The notes under the pieces are model-generated. The model did not search any database. It was not told where the DNA came from and worked only from the letters and a program-made list of their open reading frames with translations. A DNA stretch of 19,957 nt from an uncultured Clostridia bacterium (lineage in GTDB: Bacteria; Bacillota; Clostridia; JAAYHZ01): positions 1 through 19,957 of the forward strand of contig CALCRE010000090.1 of assembly GCA_937894465.1 (NCBI GenBank), given 5' to 3'. The stretch's first letter is position 1. Every line of letters begins with the position of its first letter. The position numbers were made by a program, and so were the translations under genes. This document shows positions 7,141 to 14,750 of this stretch, in pieces.

Positions 7141-8079
7141 ATGAGTTTGAATGATTGGTTAAATGAACATGTGCCCCAAGTTTCACAAGACTTGGAGGAG
7201 ATTAAGAATCTGAACTTCTGCGAAGAAAGGATCATTGGATTTGCCGGAAAAGAAAGTGTGTACAGCATTATTGAACACCTTCGCACTGCTTTATTCCCGG
7301 GTGTGTATGAAAAACAACCCATCGACGAAGACGGGATTAATATTGTTATCGGCAATAGTATCCGCAATGCCGCATTACAATTGAATAACCTGATCACCAA
7401 GACATTGCAGAATAAATGTGATCATAAGGATGAAAAGCCGGGTTGCAGCGATTGTATGGATAAAGCCAATGAGGTTGTTCAAACATTGGTATCAAGGTTA
7501 CCTGAGATCCGACGGATTTTGCAAACCGATATTCAAGCGGCTTATGACGGAGACCCTGCAGCATCCTCTGCAGAGGAAATCATTTTAAGTTATCCTTCTA
7601 TTGATGCAGTCAGTATTTATCGAATTGCTCACGAGTTGTATGCCATGGGTGTTCCTGTCATACCCAGAATTATGACGGAATACGGACATCATCGAACCGG
7701 AATTGATATTCATCCCGGTGCCACCATTGGGGAATACTTCTTTATTGACCACGGTACAGGAGTGGTAATCGGGGAAACATGCACCATCGGAAATCATGTC
7801 AAGATTTATCAGGGAGTGACTTTAGGTGCAAAAAGCTTCAAGCTGGACGAGAATGGAAATCCTGTAAAGGGGATCAAACGTCATCCGGATATCGAGGATA
7901 ATGTGGTCCTTTACGCCGGAGCCACGATTTTAGGTGGCGACACGGTGATCGGACATGACTCTGTGATCGGAGGTAATGTGTGGTTAATTCAATCGGTTCC
8001 GCCGTACTCCATTGTTTACAACGGTCAACCGCTTCCGGTAATCAAGCAGAAGGTTCCTAATACTGAAGGTGAGAAATAG
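7141..8079 (+). CDS. cysE: serine O-acetyltransferase (long EpsC/CysE type)
   Basis: The 312-aa enzyme makes O-acetyl-L-serine from serine and acetyl-CoA, the first step of cysteine synthesis. The N-terminal helical part (about 1-185) contains LQTDIQAAYDGDPAASSAEEI and YPSIDAVSIYRIAHELY. The C-terminal left-handed beta-helix has DIHPGATIGEYFFIDHGTG, VIGET and YQGVTLGAKSF. Asp203/His204 (IDHGTG) and His248 (KRHPD) correspond to the catalytic Asp/His and active-site His of CysE. The length fits the longer clostridial/cyanobacterial form. Cys93, His95, Cys102 and Cys105 form a small cluster of possible metal ligands. AGAAGGA lies just before the ATG. The CysK that would use its product is encoded in the next operon. 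Confidence 0.93.
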   Translation: MSLNDWLNEHVPQVSQDLEEIKNLNFCEERIIGFAGKESVYSIIEHLRTALFPGVYEKQPIDEDGINIVIGNSIRNAALQLNNLITKTLQNKCDHKDEKPGCSDCMDKANEVVQTLVSRLPEIRRILQTDIQAAYDGDPAASSAEEIILSYPSIDAVSIYRIAHELYAMGVPVIPRIMTEYGHHRTGIDIHPGATIGEYFFIDHGTGVVIGETCTIGNHVKIYQGVTLGAKSFKLDENGNPVKGIKRHPDIEDNVVLYAGATILGGDTVIGHDSVIGGNVWLIQSVPPYSIVYNGQPLPVIKQKVPNTEGEK

Positions 8080-8112
8080 GGAATAAGGGACATAAAAGTA
8101 CTTAGTACGTAT

Positions 8113-8147
8113 AAAATATGACGGCAGACATCGTCATATTTTTTTTG
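8113..8147 (+). terminator. strong Rho-independent terminator after serine acetyltransferase
   Basis: AAAATATGACG (8113-8123) and CGTCATATTTT (8132-8142) pair perfectly over 11 bp around an 8-nt loop, and the T-run continues to 8146. It separates the ZIP/cysE unit from the Rrf2 operon. Confidence 0.9.
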
Positions 8148-8189
8148 TCATAGATTTCAATTTTTTTTTTACAAATCATAAAATTATGC

Positions 8190-8218
8190 TTGACGTTAGG
8201 GTTAAAACAGTTTAATAT
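8190..8218 (+). promoter_or_regulatory. promoter of the Rrf2-mnmA-Rrf2-cysK-metA operon
   Basis: TTGACG (8190-8195), 17-nt spacer, TAATAT (8213-8218). All genes through metA are close together or overlap, and the next clear terminator is at 12238, so this promoter can serve the whole set. Confidence 0.7.
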
Positions 8219-8231
8219 AGTATAAAACATA

Positions 8232-8247
8232 TAGGAATACTAGGAAT
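8232..8247 (+). promoter_or_regulatory. tandem TAGGAAT repeats, candidate Rrf2 operator
   Basis: TAGGAAT occurs at 8232-8238 and again at 8241-8247 with a 9-nt period, between the -10 box and the start codon of the first Rrf2 gene. GGAAT half-sites are known in CymR-type Rrf2 operators, and a site at this position would repress by blocking transcription start or clearance. Autoregulation by one of the two Rrf2 proteins is inferred. I did not find the same pair upstream of the other genes in the window. Confidence 0.4.
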
Positions 8248-8259
8248 GAGGAGAGGGCT

Positions 8260-8709
8260 ATGAAAATTTCTACAAAGAGTCGATACGGACTGCGGGCTAT
8301 GGTGGACTTGGCTGTGTATGCAGAGGTCGAACAGCTCTCGTTAAATACAATCGCCGGAAGACAAGAAGTGTCGGTGAATTATTTGGAGCAAATTTTTTCA
8401 TCTCTTCGGAAAGCCGGGCTTGTAAAGAGTGTTAAAGGTGCCCAAGGAGGATACATTTTGGCAGACCATCCGGATAGAATAAGTGTAGGTATGGTTCTTC
8501 GGGTGTTAGAAGGTGATCTTTCGGTGGCCCAGGAGCAAATTTCTCCGGGAGTTCAGCCGGAGAGTGATTTAAGAGTTTTTTTGGATCGAATGGTATGGCA
8601 AAGGGTTAATGAAAGCATCAACAAGACAGTGGATGCCATTTCTTTGGAGGACCTGGCCAATGAATACCGAGGGAAGAATGAAAATATTTCCGGTATGTAT
8701 TATATTTAA
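8260..8709 (+). CDS. Rrf2-family regulator without cysteines (CymR-like)
   Basis: The 149-aa protein starts MKISTKSRYGLRAMVDLAVY. It has the Rrf2 winged helix (SVNYLEQIFSSLRKAGLVKSVKGAQGGYIL, about residues 38-66) and the dimerisation helix toward the C-terminus, ending GMYYI. It contains no cysteine at all, so it cannot bind the Fe-S cluster used by IscR, NsrR or RsrR. CymR of Bacillus is also cluster-free and senses cysteine status through contact with CysK. With serine acetyltransferase, CysK and MetA nearby, a CymR-like role is the best guess. It is the first gene of the sulfur operon, 20 nt before mnmA, and has GAGGAGAGG upstream. Confidence 0.9.
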   Translation: MKISTKSRYGLRAMVDLAVYAEVEQLSLNTIAGRQEVSVNYLEQIFSSLRKAGLVKSVKGAQGGYILADHPDRISVGMVLRVLEGDLSVAQEQISPGVQPESDLRVFLDRMVWQRVNESINKTVDAISLEDLANEYRGKNENISGMYYI

Positions 8710-8729
8710 TTTACAAAGGCGGTGATCTT

Positions 8730-9830
8730 TTGCAAAAATCAGTAATGGTAGGAATGAGCGGGGGAGTGGACAGCACAGTTGCTGCAGCAATTCTTCAAGA
8801 ACAAGGGTATAAGGTGATCGGAGTGACGTTAAAGTTATGGGATGACGATAACCAAGCCGAATACAATAAGACATGTTGTTCCTTGGAGGACATTGATGAT
8901 GCGCGAAATGCCGCCTATGATTTGGGGATCCCGTATTACGTATTAAATATGAAGGAACTCTTTTTAGAAGAAGTGGTCAATCCCTTTGTGGATTCATATT
9001 TGAAAGGGTTTACACCCAACCCTTGCATTATTTGCAATCAGAAGATTAAGTTTGAAGCGATGCTAAAAAAGGCATTGTCCATGGATATTGACTATATTGC
9101 CACGGGACATTACGTCCAAAAACAAGTGGATGCTCAAACCGGTAGATATGTTTTGAAAAAAGCAGTTGATTTGACAAAAGACCAAAGCTATGTTTTATAC
9201 ATGCTAAGTCAAGAGCAATTGGAAAGGTCTTTGTTTCCATTGGGTAGTTACAAAAAGAGTCAAGTCCGTGAAATCGCCGCAAAGATGAACCTGAAAGTAT
9301 CGGTTAAACCGGATAGCCAGGACATTTGTTTTGTGGGAAAAGGAAATTATGCCGATTTTATTATCAATCGCACCGATGAAAAAATTTTACCAGGTTCTTT
9401 TACAGATACGGCAGGGAATGTGATCGGTACCCATCAAGGGTTGATCCGATATACCGTAGGGCAAAGAAAAGGATTAGGAACAACGTTCGGACGTCCCATG
9501 TATGTGGTGGAAAAAAGAAAAGAGGATAATACCATTGTTTTAGGTACAAAGGATGAGGCGGTATTCCCGGGCCTGATGGCAGATCGGATGAACTATTTGC
9601 TTTTTGAAGAGCTCACATCCCCTATAAAGGCAAAAGTTAAGGTGCGATATAAAGCACAGGAAGCGGATGCCGTCATTGTACCCTTAGAATCCTGTCAAGC
9701 AAAAATTGTGTTTGATCAACCGCAACCATATGTGGCACCCGGTCAAGGCGTCGTTATATACCAAGAGGACATGGTGATCGGAGGAGGTACCATTTTAAGG
9801 GCGTTACATGGCGAGGAGGCGGTATTATGA
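8730..9830 (+). CDS. mnmA: tRNA-specific 2-thiouridylase MnmA
   Basis: The 366-aa enzyme puts sulfur on C2 of wobble uridine 34 in tRNA(Lys/Glu/Gln). The PP-loop is SGGVDST (residues 10-16). Catalytic Cys102 lies in NPCIICNQKIKFE and the persulfide Cys200 in DSQDICFVG; these are the pair expected in the family. ATGHY, LTKDQSYVLY and the tail motif RYTVGQRKGLG are also present. CC at 49-50 is common in the clostridial form. The start is TTG 8730, preceded by an AAAGGCGGTGATC ribosome site. The stop overlaps the next ATG (ATGA). The cysteine desulfurase/scaffold pair (iscS, nifU) that usually sits between an Rrf2 gene and mnmA in Clostridia is absent here. Confidence 0.96.
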   Translation: MQKSVMVGMSGGVDSTVAAAILQEQGYKVIGVTLKLWDDDNQAEYNKTCCSLEDIDDARNAAYDLGIPYYVLNMKELFLEEVVNPFVDSYLKGFTPNPCIICNQKIKFEAMLKKALSMDIDYIATGHYVQKQVDAQTGRYVLKKAVDLTKDQSYVLYMLSQEQLERSLFPLGSYKKSQVREIAAKMNLKVSVKPDSQDICFVGKGNYADFIINRTDEKILPGSFTDTAGNVIGTHQGLIRYTVGQRKGLGTTFGRPMYVVEKRKEDNTIVLGTKDEAVFPGLMADRMNYLLFEELTSPIKAKVKVRYKAQEADAVIVPLESCQAKIVFDQPQPYVAPGQGVVIYQEDMVIGGGTILRALHGEEAVL

Positions 9831-10270
9831 AATTATCTACCAAAGGAATTTACGGTGTGATGGCTGTTTTGGATTTAACATTACACCAAAGTGAAGGATA
9901 CATTTCGTTACGAAGTGTCGCTGAACGGCATCAATTATCCGAAAGCTATATGGAACAATTGTTTTCCACATTGCGGAAAAAAGGGATTTTATCCGGAGCA
10001 AGAGGATCCCAAGGTGGCTATGCCCTTAAAAAAAATCCGAAAGATATCACTGTGGGAATGGTACTTGAAGCATTGGAAGGTTCGTTGAAACCGGTGGATT
10101 GTACCGCAGGTAAAAAAAGTTGTGATCGTTACGAGCTTTGTGTTACCAGAGTTGTTTGGGAAAGAATCGAAGGTGCTATTCGGGACGTGACCGACCGGAT
10201 TACTTTTGAGGATTTGGCGAATGAGTTTAATAAACAGGGTTCTCAAGAACAATATATGTACTACATATAA
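9827..10270 (+). CDS. Rrf2-family regulator with three-cysteine Fe-S motif
   Basis: The 147-aa protein starts MKLSTKGIYGVMAVLDLTLH. It has the recognition helix region SESYMEQLFSTLRKKGILSG and the wing ARGSQGGYALKK. Cys92, Cys99 and Cys105 (C-X6-C-X5-C) sit exactly where IscR/NsrR-type regulators hold their Fe-S cluster (IscR: 92/98/104). A cluster sensor of iron-sulfur, nitrosative or redox status is therefore likely. It is clearly a paralogue of the Cys-free regulator at 8260, sharing the same start and MYYI end, and the pair brackets mnmA. AGGAGG lies 7 nt before the ATG, and the ATG overlaps the mnmA stop. Its target sites cannot be settled from this window. Confidence 0.92.
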   Translation: MKLSTKGIYGVMAVLDLTLHQSEGYISLRSVAERHQLSESYMEQLFSTLRKKGILSGARGSQGGYALKKNPKDITVGMVLEALEGSLKPVDCTAGKKSCDRYELCVTRVVWERIEGAIRDVTDRITFEDLANEFNKQGSQEQYMYYI

Positions 10271-10304
10271 TTATTGAGGTTATGATTTACATGGAGGTAT
10301 GAAC

Positions 10305-11234
10305 ATGAAAATTGCAAAAAGTTTAACGGAATTAATAGGAAAAACTCCTTTACAGGAATTAGTAAACTACGGAAAGTTTAAGGATTTGGATGCTCGTGTG
10401 GTGGCGAAATTAGAATATTTTAATCCGGGCGGAAGTGTGAAAGATCGAATCGGATTGGCTATGATCAAGGATGCAGAAGATCGGGGACTGATCAATAAAG
10501 ACACGGTAATTATAGAGTCCACCAGTGGAAACACCGGTATCGCATTGGCTTATGTAAGTGCCTCAAGGGGTTATCGTTGCATTTTAACCATGCCGGACAC
10601 CATGAGTGTGGAAAGAAGAAACCTTTTAAAGGCATATGGAGCGGAACTGGTGTTAACACCGGGTGCGGAAGGTATGAACGGGGCGATTCGAAAGGCACAT
10701 GAATTGGCAGCGGAATTAAAGAATTCTTTCATACCGGGTCAATTTGAAAACCCTGCCAATACCAAAATCCACAGAGAAACAACCGCCGAAGAAATATGGA
10801 GTGATACAGACGGTCAAGTAGATATTTTTGTTGCCGGAGTCGGCACCGGCGGGACATTGACCGGAGTGGGAGAAGTGTTGAAAAGCAGAAATCCCAATGT
10901 CAAGATTGTTGCTGTTGAACCGGAAGGTTCACCCGTATTATCCGGAGAAAAGCCGGGTCCTCATAAAATCCAAGGGATCGGTGCCGGATTTATTCCTAAA
11001 ATTATGAATATGGACATTGTGGATGAAATCATAAAGGTAAAAAATGAAGATGCCTTTGAAACATCTCGTCAATTGGCTTCCGCAGAAGGATTGTTGGTGG
11101 GAATTTCATCCGGAGCGTCGGCGTTTGCCGCTACACAGCTGGCCAAAAGACCGGAGAACAAGGGAAAGATGATTGTGTGCATTTTGCCTGACACCGGTGA
11201 ACGTTATCTGTCAACAGGATTGTTTTCCAAATGA
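10305..11234 (+). CDS. cysK: cysteine synthase (O-acetylserine sulfhydrylase)
   Basis: The 309-aa PLP enzyme makes cysteine from O-acetylserine and sulfide. The PLP lysine is Lys46 in NPGGSVKDRIG. The substrate loop is STSGNTGIALAY, the phosphate-binding loop is GVGTGGTLTG, and GISSGASAFAA lies near the end. The start ATG 10305 is 7 nt from GGAGG (10293-10297); the in-frame ATG at 10299 is only 1 nt from it and less likely. It follows the Fe-S Rrf2 gene by 34 nt and precedes metA by 31 nt. In Bacillus the CysK-O-acetylserine balance controls CymR, so its location beside two Rrf2 genes is suggestive. A CysM/CBS-like activity cannot be excluded by eye. Confidence 0.95.
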   Translation: MKIAKSLTELIGKTPLQELVNYGKFKDLDARVVAKLEYFNPGGSVKDRIGLAMIKDAEDRGLINKDTVIIESTSGNTGIALAYVSASRGYRCILTMPDTMSVERRNLLKAYGAELVLTPGAEGMNGAIRKAHELAAELKNSFIPGQFENPANTKIHRETTAEEIWSDTDGQVDIFVAGVGTGGTLTGVGEVLKSRNPNVKIVAVEPEGSPVLSGEKPGPHKIQGIGAGFIPKIMNMDIVDEIIKVKNEDAFETSRQLASAEGLLVGISSGASAFAATQLAKRPENKGKMIVCILPDTGERYLSTGLFSK

Positions 11235-11265
11235 TCTGATCATTCCATAAGAAAGGAGCTTGCCT

Positions 11266-12189
11266 ATGCCTATAAAAATACCGGATAGTTTGCCGGCATA
11301 TGATACATTGGTGAATGAGAATATTTTTGTGATGCACGAACAAAGGGCGATCCATCAGGACATTCGTCCCTTGAAGGTTGCCATCATGAATTTAATGCCT
11401 GCTAAGATTACAACAGAGACCCAAATTCTTCGTTTAATCGGGAATTCACCCTTGCAGGTGGAAACGGTATTGTTACATCCGAAGTCTCATGTGTCTAAAA
11501 ATACGCCGCAAGAACACTTGCTGACATTTTACCGTCATTTTGATGATATAAAAGACGAAAAGTTTGACGGGCTAATTATCACCGGGGCACCGGTGGAAAC
11601 ATTGGAGTTTCATGAAGTTGACTATTGGGATGAGTTGATCCGTGTGATGGAATGGAGTAAGACCAATGTATTTTCCACATTCCATATCTGCTGGGGAGCT
11701 CAAGCAGGGCTGTATTACCATTATGGTATTCCGAAATATATGCTGGATCAAAAGATCTCCGGCGTTTTCAGCCACACCCTCAACAAGCAATTTGTCAAAT
11801 TATTCAGAGGATTTGACGATACTTTTTATGTTCCCCATTCAAGGTGTACCACCATTTTGAAAGAGGATGTTGAGCATGTAAAGGAATTGGAAATTCTGTC
11901 CGAGTCGGATGAGGCCGGTATTTATGTGGTCATGAGCAAGGACGGACGACAGGTATTTATCACCGGTCATTCGGAATATGATCCCATGACACTAAAGGAA
12001 GAATATCTGCGGGATAAGGGAAAAGGAATGGATGTAGATATTCCAAGAAACTATTTTCCTGATAATGACATCACCAAAGAACCCATTGTCAATTGGAGGG
12101 GTCATGCCAATTTGTTGTATGCCAACTGGCTGAACTATTACGTTTATCAGGAAACACCATACAATTATATCGACCATTTGGCTGTTTAG
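11266..12189 (+). CDS. metA: homoserine O-acetyltransferase of the MetA family
   Basis: The 307-aa class-I glutamine-amidotransferase-like enzyme activates homoserine for methionine synthesis. With ATG 11266 (AAAGGAG 7 nt upstream) the numbering matches E. coli MetA: Cys142 in FHICWGAQAG, the His235/Glu237 pair in ITGHSEYD, and IRPLKVAIMNLMPAKI near the N-terminus. Position 111 (TGAPVETLEF) is Glu. Work on Bacillus cereus MetA showed that Glu111 favours acetyl-CoA and Gly111 favours succinyl-CoA, so this should be an acetyltransferase even though databases often name it succinyltransferase. It is the last gene of the operon, before the terminator at 12238. The leftmost in-frame TTG at 11260 is too close to the ribosome site. 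Confidence 0.94.
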   Translation: MPIKIPDSLPAYDTLVNENIFVMHEQRAIHQDIRPLKVAIMNLMPAKITTETQILRLIGNSPLQVETVLLHPKSHVSKNTPQEHLLTFYRHFDDIKDEKFDGLIITGAPVETLEFHEVDYWDELIRVMEWSKTNVFSTFHICWGAQAGLYYHYGIPKYMLDQKISGVFSHTLNKQFVKLFRGFDDTFYVPHSRCTTILKEDVEHVKELEILSESDEAGIYVVMSKDGRQVFITGHSEYDPMTLKEEYLRDKGKGMDVDIPRNYFPDNDITKEPIVNWRGHANLLYANWLNYYVYQETPYNYIDHLAV

Positions 12190-12206
12190 CAAAACATTCG
12201 GCTTGA

Positions 12207-12234
12207 TTGTCATATCTATAAACATCATTAGAAT
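12207..12234 (+). promoter_or_regulatory. weak candidate promoter for feoAB
   Basis: TTGTCA (12207-12212), 16-nt spacer, TAGAAT (12229-12234). Transcription would start at about 12241, inside the metA terminator hairpin, so the feo leader would contain or disrupt that hairpin. No better promoter is visible between the terminator and feoA. It may be spurious. Confidence 0.25.
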
Positions 12235-12237
12235 AAG

Positions 12238-12275
12238 ATAGTACCGGGTAGTCCAACCCGGTACTATTTATTTTC
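12238..12275 (+). terminator. Rho-independent terminator after metA
   Basis: Arms 12238-12249 and 12256-12267 are perfectly complementary (12 bp, centred on GTACCGGGT) around a 6-nt loop. A T-rich stretch (TTATTTTCATTCTT) follows. It closes the sulfur operon. Confidence 0.85.
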
Positions 12276-12302
12276 ATTCTTATGGTTTTAGGAGGTAATG
12301 AC

Positions 12303-12542
12303 TTGATCAAACGAAAATCTCGTTTAAGTGATATGAATACCGGTAAGTCAGGTGTAATTTTATCTGTGGACGGAGGAAAAAAGACCGTGGATCAATTGGA
12401 TTCCATCGGTGTCAGGATAGGAGCTCATATAATCAAAAAAGCGTCCCTGGCGGGCAAAGGTCCTTTGGTGGTGCAAACAGCCAATACCGAGGTGGCCATC
12501 GGATACTTGACGGCCAGAAAAATATGGGTGGAGGTGGATTGA
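12303..12542 (+). CDS. feoA: FeoA-type SH3-like protein
   Basis: A 79-aa FeoA-domain protein that would act with FeoB in ferrous iron uptake. The body has GVILSVDGGKKTVDQLDSIG, VRIGAHIIKKASLAGKGPLV and EVAIGYLTARKIWVEV, the compact beta-barrel pattern of FeoA. I chose the TTG at 12303 because AGGAGG (12290-12295) lies 7 nt upstream. An in-frame ATG at 12282 would place that ribosome site inside the gene and has none of its own. The stop (TGA 12540-12542) shares a base with the feoB ATG, so translation is coupled. Confidence 0.85.
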   Translation: MIKRKSRLSDMNTGKSGVILSVDGGKKTVDQLDSIGVRIGAHIIKKASLAGKGPLVVQTANTEVAIGYLTARKIWVEVD

Positions 12543-14359
12543 TGAATATATTGCTTATGGGGAATCCGAACGTGGGTAAAAGCGCCATATTCAGCCATTT
12601 GACGGGAGTCAGCATACAAACATCCAACTATCCCGGCACCACGGTGGAGTACACAAAAGGATCCATGACCTATAACAAACAAAAGTATACCGTCATTGAT
12701 GTTCCCGGTACATATCGATTGAATCCGGAATCCCAAGCCGAACAAGTGGCAACGAGTATGTTGGATAGCGGCGATATTCTTGTGAATGTAGTGGATGCCA
12801 CCAATTTGGAGAGGAATCTGAACCTTACATTGCAGCTGATGAAATACAAAAAACCTATGGTTTTAGTATTGAATATGTGGGATGATGCATTGAGAAAAGG
12901 TATTGAAATAAATGTGGAAAAGCTTGAGTATCTGTTAAAGATGCCTGTCATCACCACAAACGGTGTTACGGGAGAAGGAGTGGAGCTTCTTCCGGAGAAG
13001 TGCATTACGGCCAAACCTACCTATTCTCCCGAAATGACACCTGCTACTAGGTGGCAAAAGGTGGGAGATATCGTCGGACAAGTGCAAAACCTGTCCAAAA
13101 GAAAAATATCCTTCACGGAGAAGCTTCAGGATCTTACCATACATCCTCTTTTTGGCCTTCCCTTGGCTTCTGTTGTGCTTTTTGTTCTGTTTAAGGGTAT
13201 CGTTTTTGCAGGTGAACAGATGACTCAGATGACAGAAGCGCTGTTTCATCGGTACTATACCCCGTTGCTTTTAAAATTTGGTGACTTTCTGGGGAAAGGA
13301 AGCTTTTGGTATGAGGTCCTGTTAGGAACAATCGGCAAGTCCGGGATTCATTACGAAAGCGCCATGGGTGTTCTCACCACCGGTATCTTTGTATCTTTCG
13401 GAATCGTCTTTCCATATATCCTCCTTTTCTATATCGTTTTCGGCTTTTTGGAGGACTTGGGATATTTGCCTCGGGTTGCAGTCATCATGGATAAGATGCT
13501 GCATCGAATCGGTCTGCACGGCTATTCCGTGATTCCTATGTTCTTGGCATGCGGATGCAATGTACCCGGTTTGATGGCTCTTCGCAACCTTGAAACAAGG
13601 CGGGAGCGATTTATAACGGGAGTGATCACATGTACCGTCATCCCTTGTATGGCGCAAACATCCCTGATTTTCAAGGCGGTGGGGGAAAGGGGCAACGTTT
13701 ATGTGACATTGGTGTTTTTGACATTGGCAACCGTTTGGGCAGTGCTCGGTGTCTTTTTAAAGCATGCAGTCAGAGGAAACACCCCTACATTGATTCTGGA
13801 GATTCCTCCTTACCGGATCCCAAACTTTAAAAACCAAGTCAAAAAAGTATGGATGAGATTAAAGTGTTTTATGAAAGAGGCGGTACCTTACGTTTTTTTA
13901 GGGGTGTTTTTGATGAATATTCTGCATGTCACCGGAGTGATTGATATCATCGGGAAAGCTTTATCGCCTTTGATCAATGGAATATTCGGATTACCGGCGG
14001 AAACCGTTGGTGCCTTGATCATCGGAACGGTTCGAAAGGATGCGGCCTTGGCTTTGCTGTTGCCCTTGGGATTAACCGACATTCAAATGGTGATTGCCGT
14101 AGTGGTGTTAACCTTGTATATCCCTTGTGTTGCAACTGTAACGGTGTTGTTCAAGGAGCTGGGTGTCAAAGATGCATTGAAGGCATTGGGAGTCATGTTT
14201 ATCACTACTGTGGTCACCGGTGGAGGATTGAATTTATTGTGTCGTATTTATACTCTCAAGACGGTGATCTTTGTGGAGCAGGCACTGGCTTTCATCTTAA
14301 TCTACATCATATCTTCCATGTTCAAACAAAAAACAGATGAAATAAGCGAAGCCTTGTAA
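12542..14359 (+). CDS. feoB: ferrous iron transporter FeoB (short, divergent form)
   Basis: The 605-aa protein has an N-terminal G domain and a C-terminal membrane domain. G1 is GNPNVGKS (7-14), the switch region has NYPGTTVEY, G3 is DVPG (53-56) and G4 is NMWD (111-114). The membrane part (about 200-600) has two Gate-like regions, each with a conserved Cys segment: ACGCNVPGLMALRNLETRR and, further on, LYIPCVATVTVLFKELG. Most FeoB proteins carry MSCSARLPVY after the first region; here the matching stretch reads TCTVIPCMAQTSLIF, and GTVRKDAAL replaces the common GFxRKDxA. The protein is also shorter than E. coli FeoB (773 aa). It looks like a distinct FeoB subfamily, but Fe2+ import is still the most likely role. 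Confidence 0.9.
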   Translation: MNILLMGNPNVGKSAIFSHLTGVSIQTSNYPGTTVEYTKGSMTYNKQKYTVIDVPGTYRLNPESQAEQVATSMLDSGDILVNVVDATNLERNLNLTLQLMKYKKPMVLVLNMWDDALRKGIEINVEKLEYLLKMPVITTNGVTGEGVELLPEKCITAKPTYSPEMTPATRWQKVGDIVGQVQNLSKRKISFTEKLQDLTIHPLFGLPLASVVLFVLFKGIVFAGEQMTQMTEALFHRYYTPLLLKFGDFLGKGSFWYEVLLGTIGKSGIHYESAMGVLTTGIFVSFGIVFPYILLFYIVFGFLEDLGYLPRVAVIMDKMLHRIGLHGYSVIPMFLACGCNVPGLMALRNLETRRERFITGVITCTVIPCMAQTSLIFKAVGERGNVYVTLVFLTLATVWAVLGVFLKHAVRGNTPTLILEIPPYRIPNFKNQVKKVWMRLKCFMKEAVPYVFLGVFLMNILHVTGVIDIIGKALSPLINGIFGLPAETVGALIIGTVRKDAALALLLPLGLTDIQMVIAVVVLTLYIPCVATVTVLFKELGVKDALKALGVMFITTVVTGGGLNLLCRIYTLKTVIFVEQALAFILIYIISSMFKQKTDEISEAL

Positions 14360-14407
14360 TACAGATGGAAGAATATTACATTATGATTGAACATTCATTC
14401 AGTAATA

Positions 14408-14429
14408 TACATGTAATGGAAAACATGTA
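14408..14429. repeat. inverted repeat between feoB and the nitroreductase remnant
   Basis: TACATGT (14408-14414) and ACATGTA (14423-14429) form a perfect 7-bp inverted repeat with an 8-nt spacer. It resembles a dimeric-regulator operator more than a terminator, as no T-run follows. A competing pairing ATTACAT (14375-14381) with ATGTAAT (14411-14417) is possible. I see no classical terminator after feoB, and nothing else in 14360-14515 apart from the AAAGGATG ribosome site near 14500. Confidence 0.35.
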
Positions 14430-14750
14430 AAAATTCTAGGTTCGGTTGAGCTTTTCAAGAAGTGGAAATCATGATATCCTGTAACTAAGGACTAAGTAGG
14501 AAAGGATGAAGTTATATGTCATTTATAGAGCTTGCTAAAAAAAGATATTCGGTGGGCCCCTTCGGTGGTTAATTATCAACCATACCGGTTTATTGTGGCA
14601 ACAGAACAAGAAGTGAAGGACAAGATTTCCGAATCTTACCCGTGTGCATAACAAATGTGTTATACTCAATTTGTAGAAATTTGGCTACTTTATTAGTCAA
14701 ATGCACAGTTCTATCACCAGAGTATAAGTTATAAATCAAGGGGGACATCT

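Noticed and set aside
8113..8220. The long T and A runs near 8140-8170 as a repeat or phase-variable tract
   Set aside because: The T-run belongs to a terminator and the second tract lies in untranslated DNA without a sensible target.
11235..11265. SAM or T-box riboswitch in front of metA
   Set aside because: Only 31 nt separate cysK and metA, which is too short. I also saw no T-box or S-box signature before the serine acetyltransferase or the Rrf2 operon.
13322..13657. 111-codon minus-strand ORF inside feoB, and similar ones at 12425-12745 and 12670-13249
   Set aside because: They are antisense to FeoB transmembrane and GTPase coding and look like composition artefacts.
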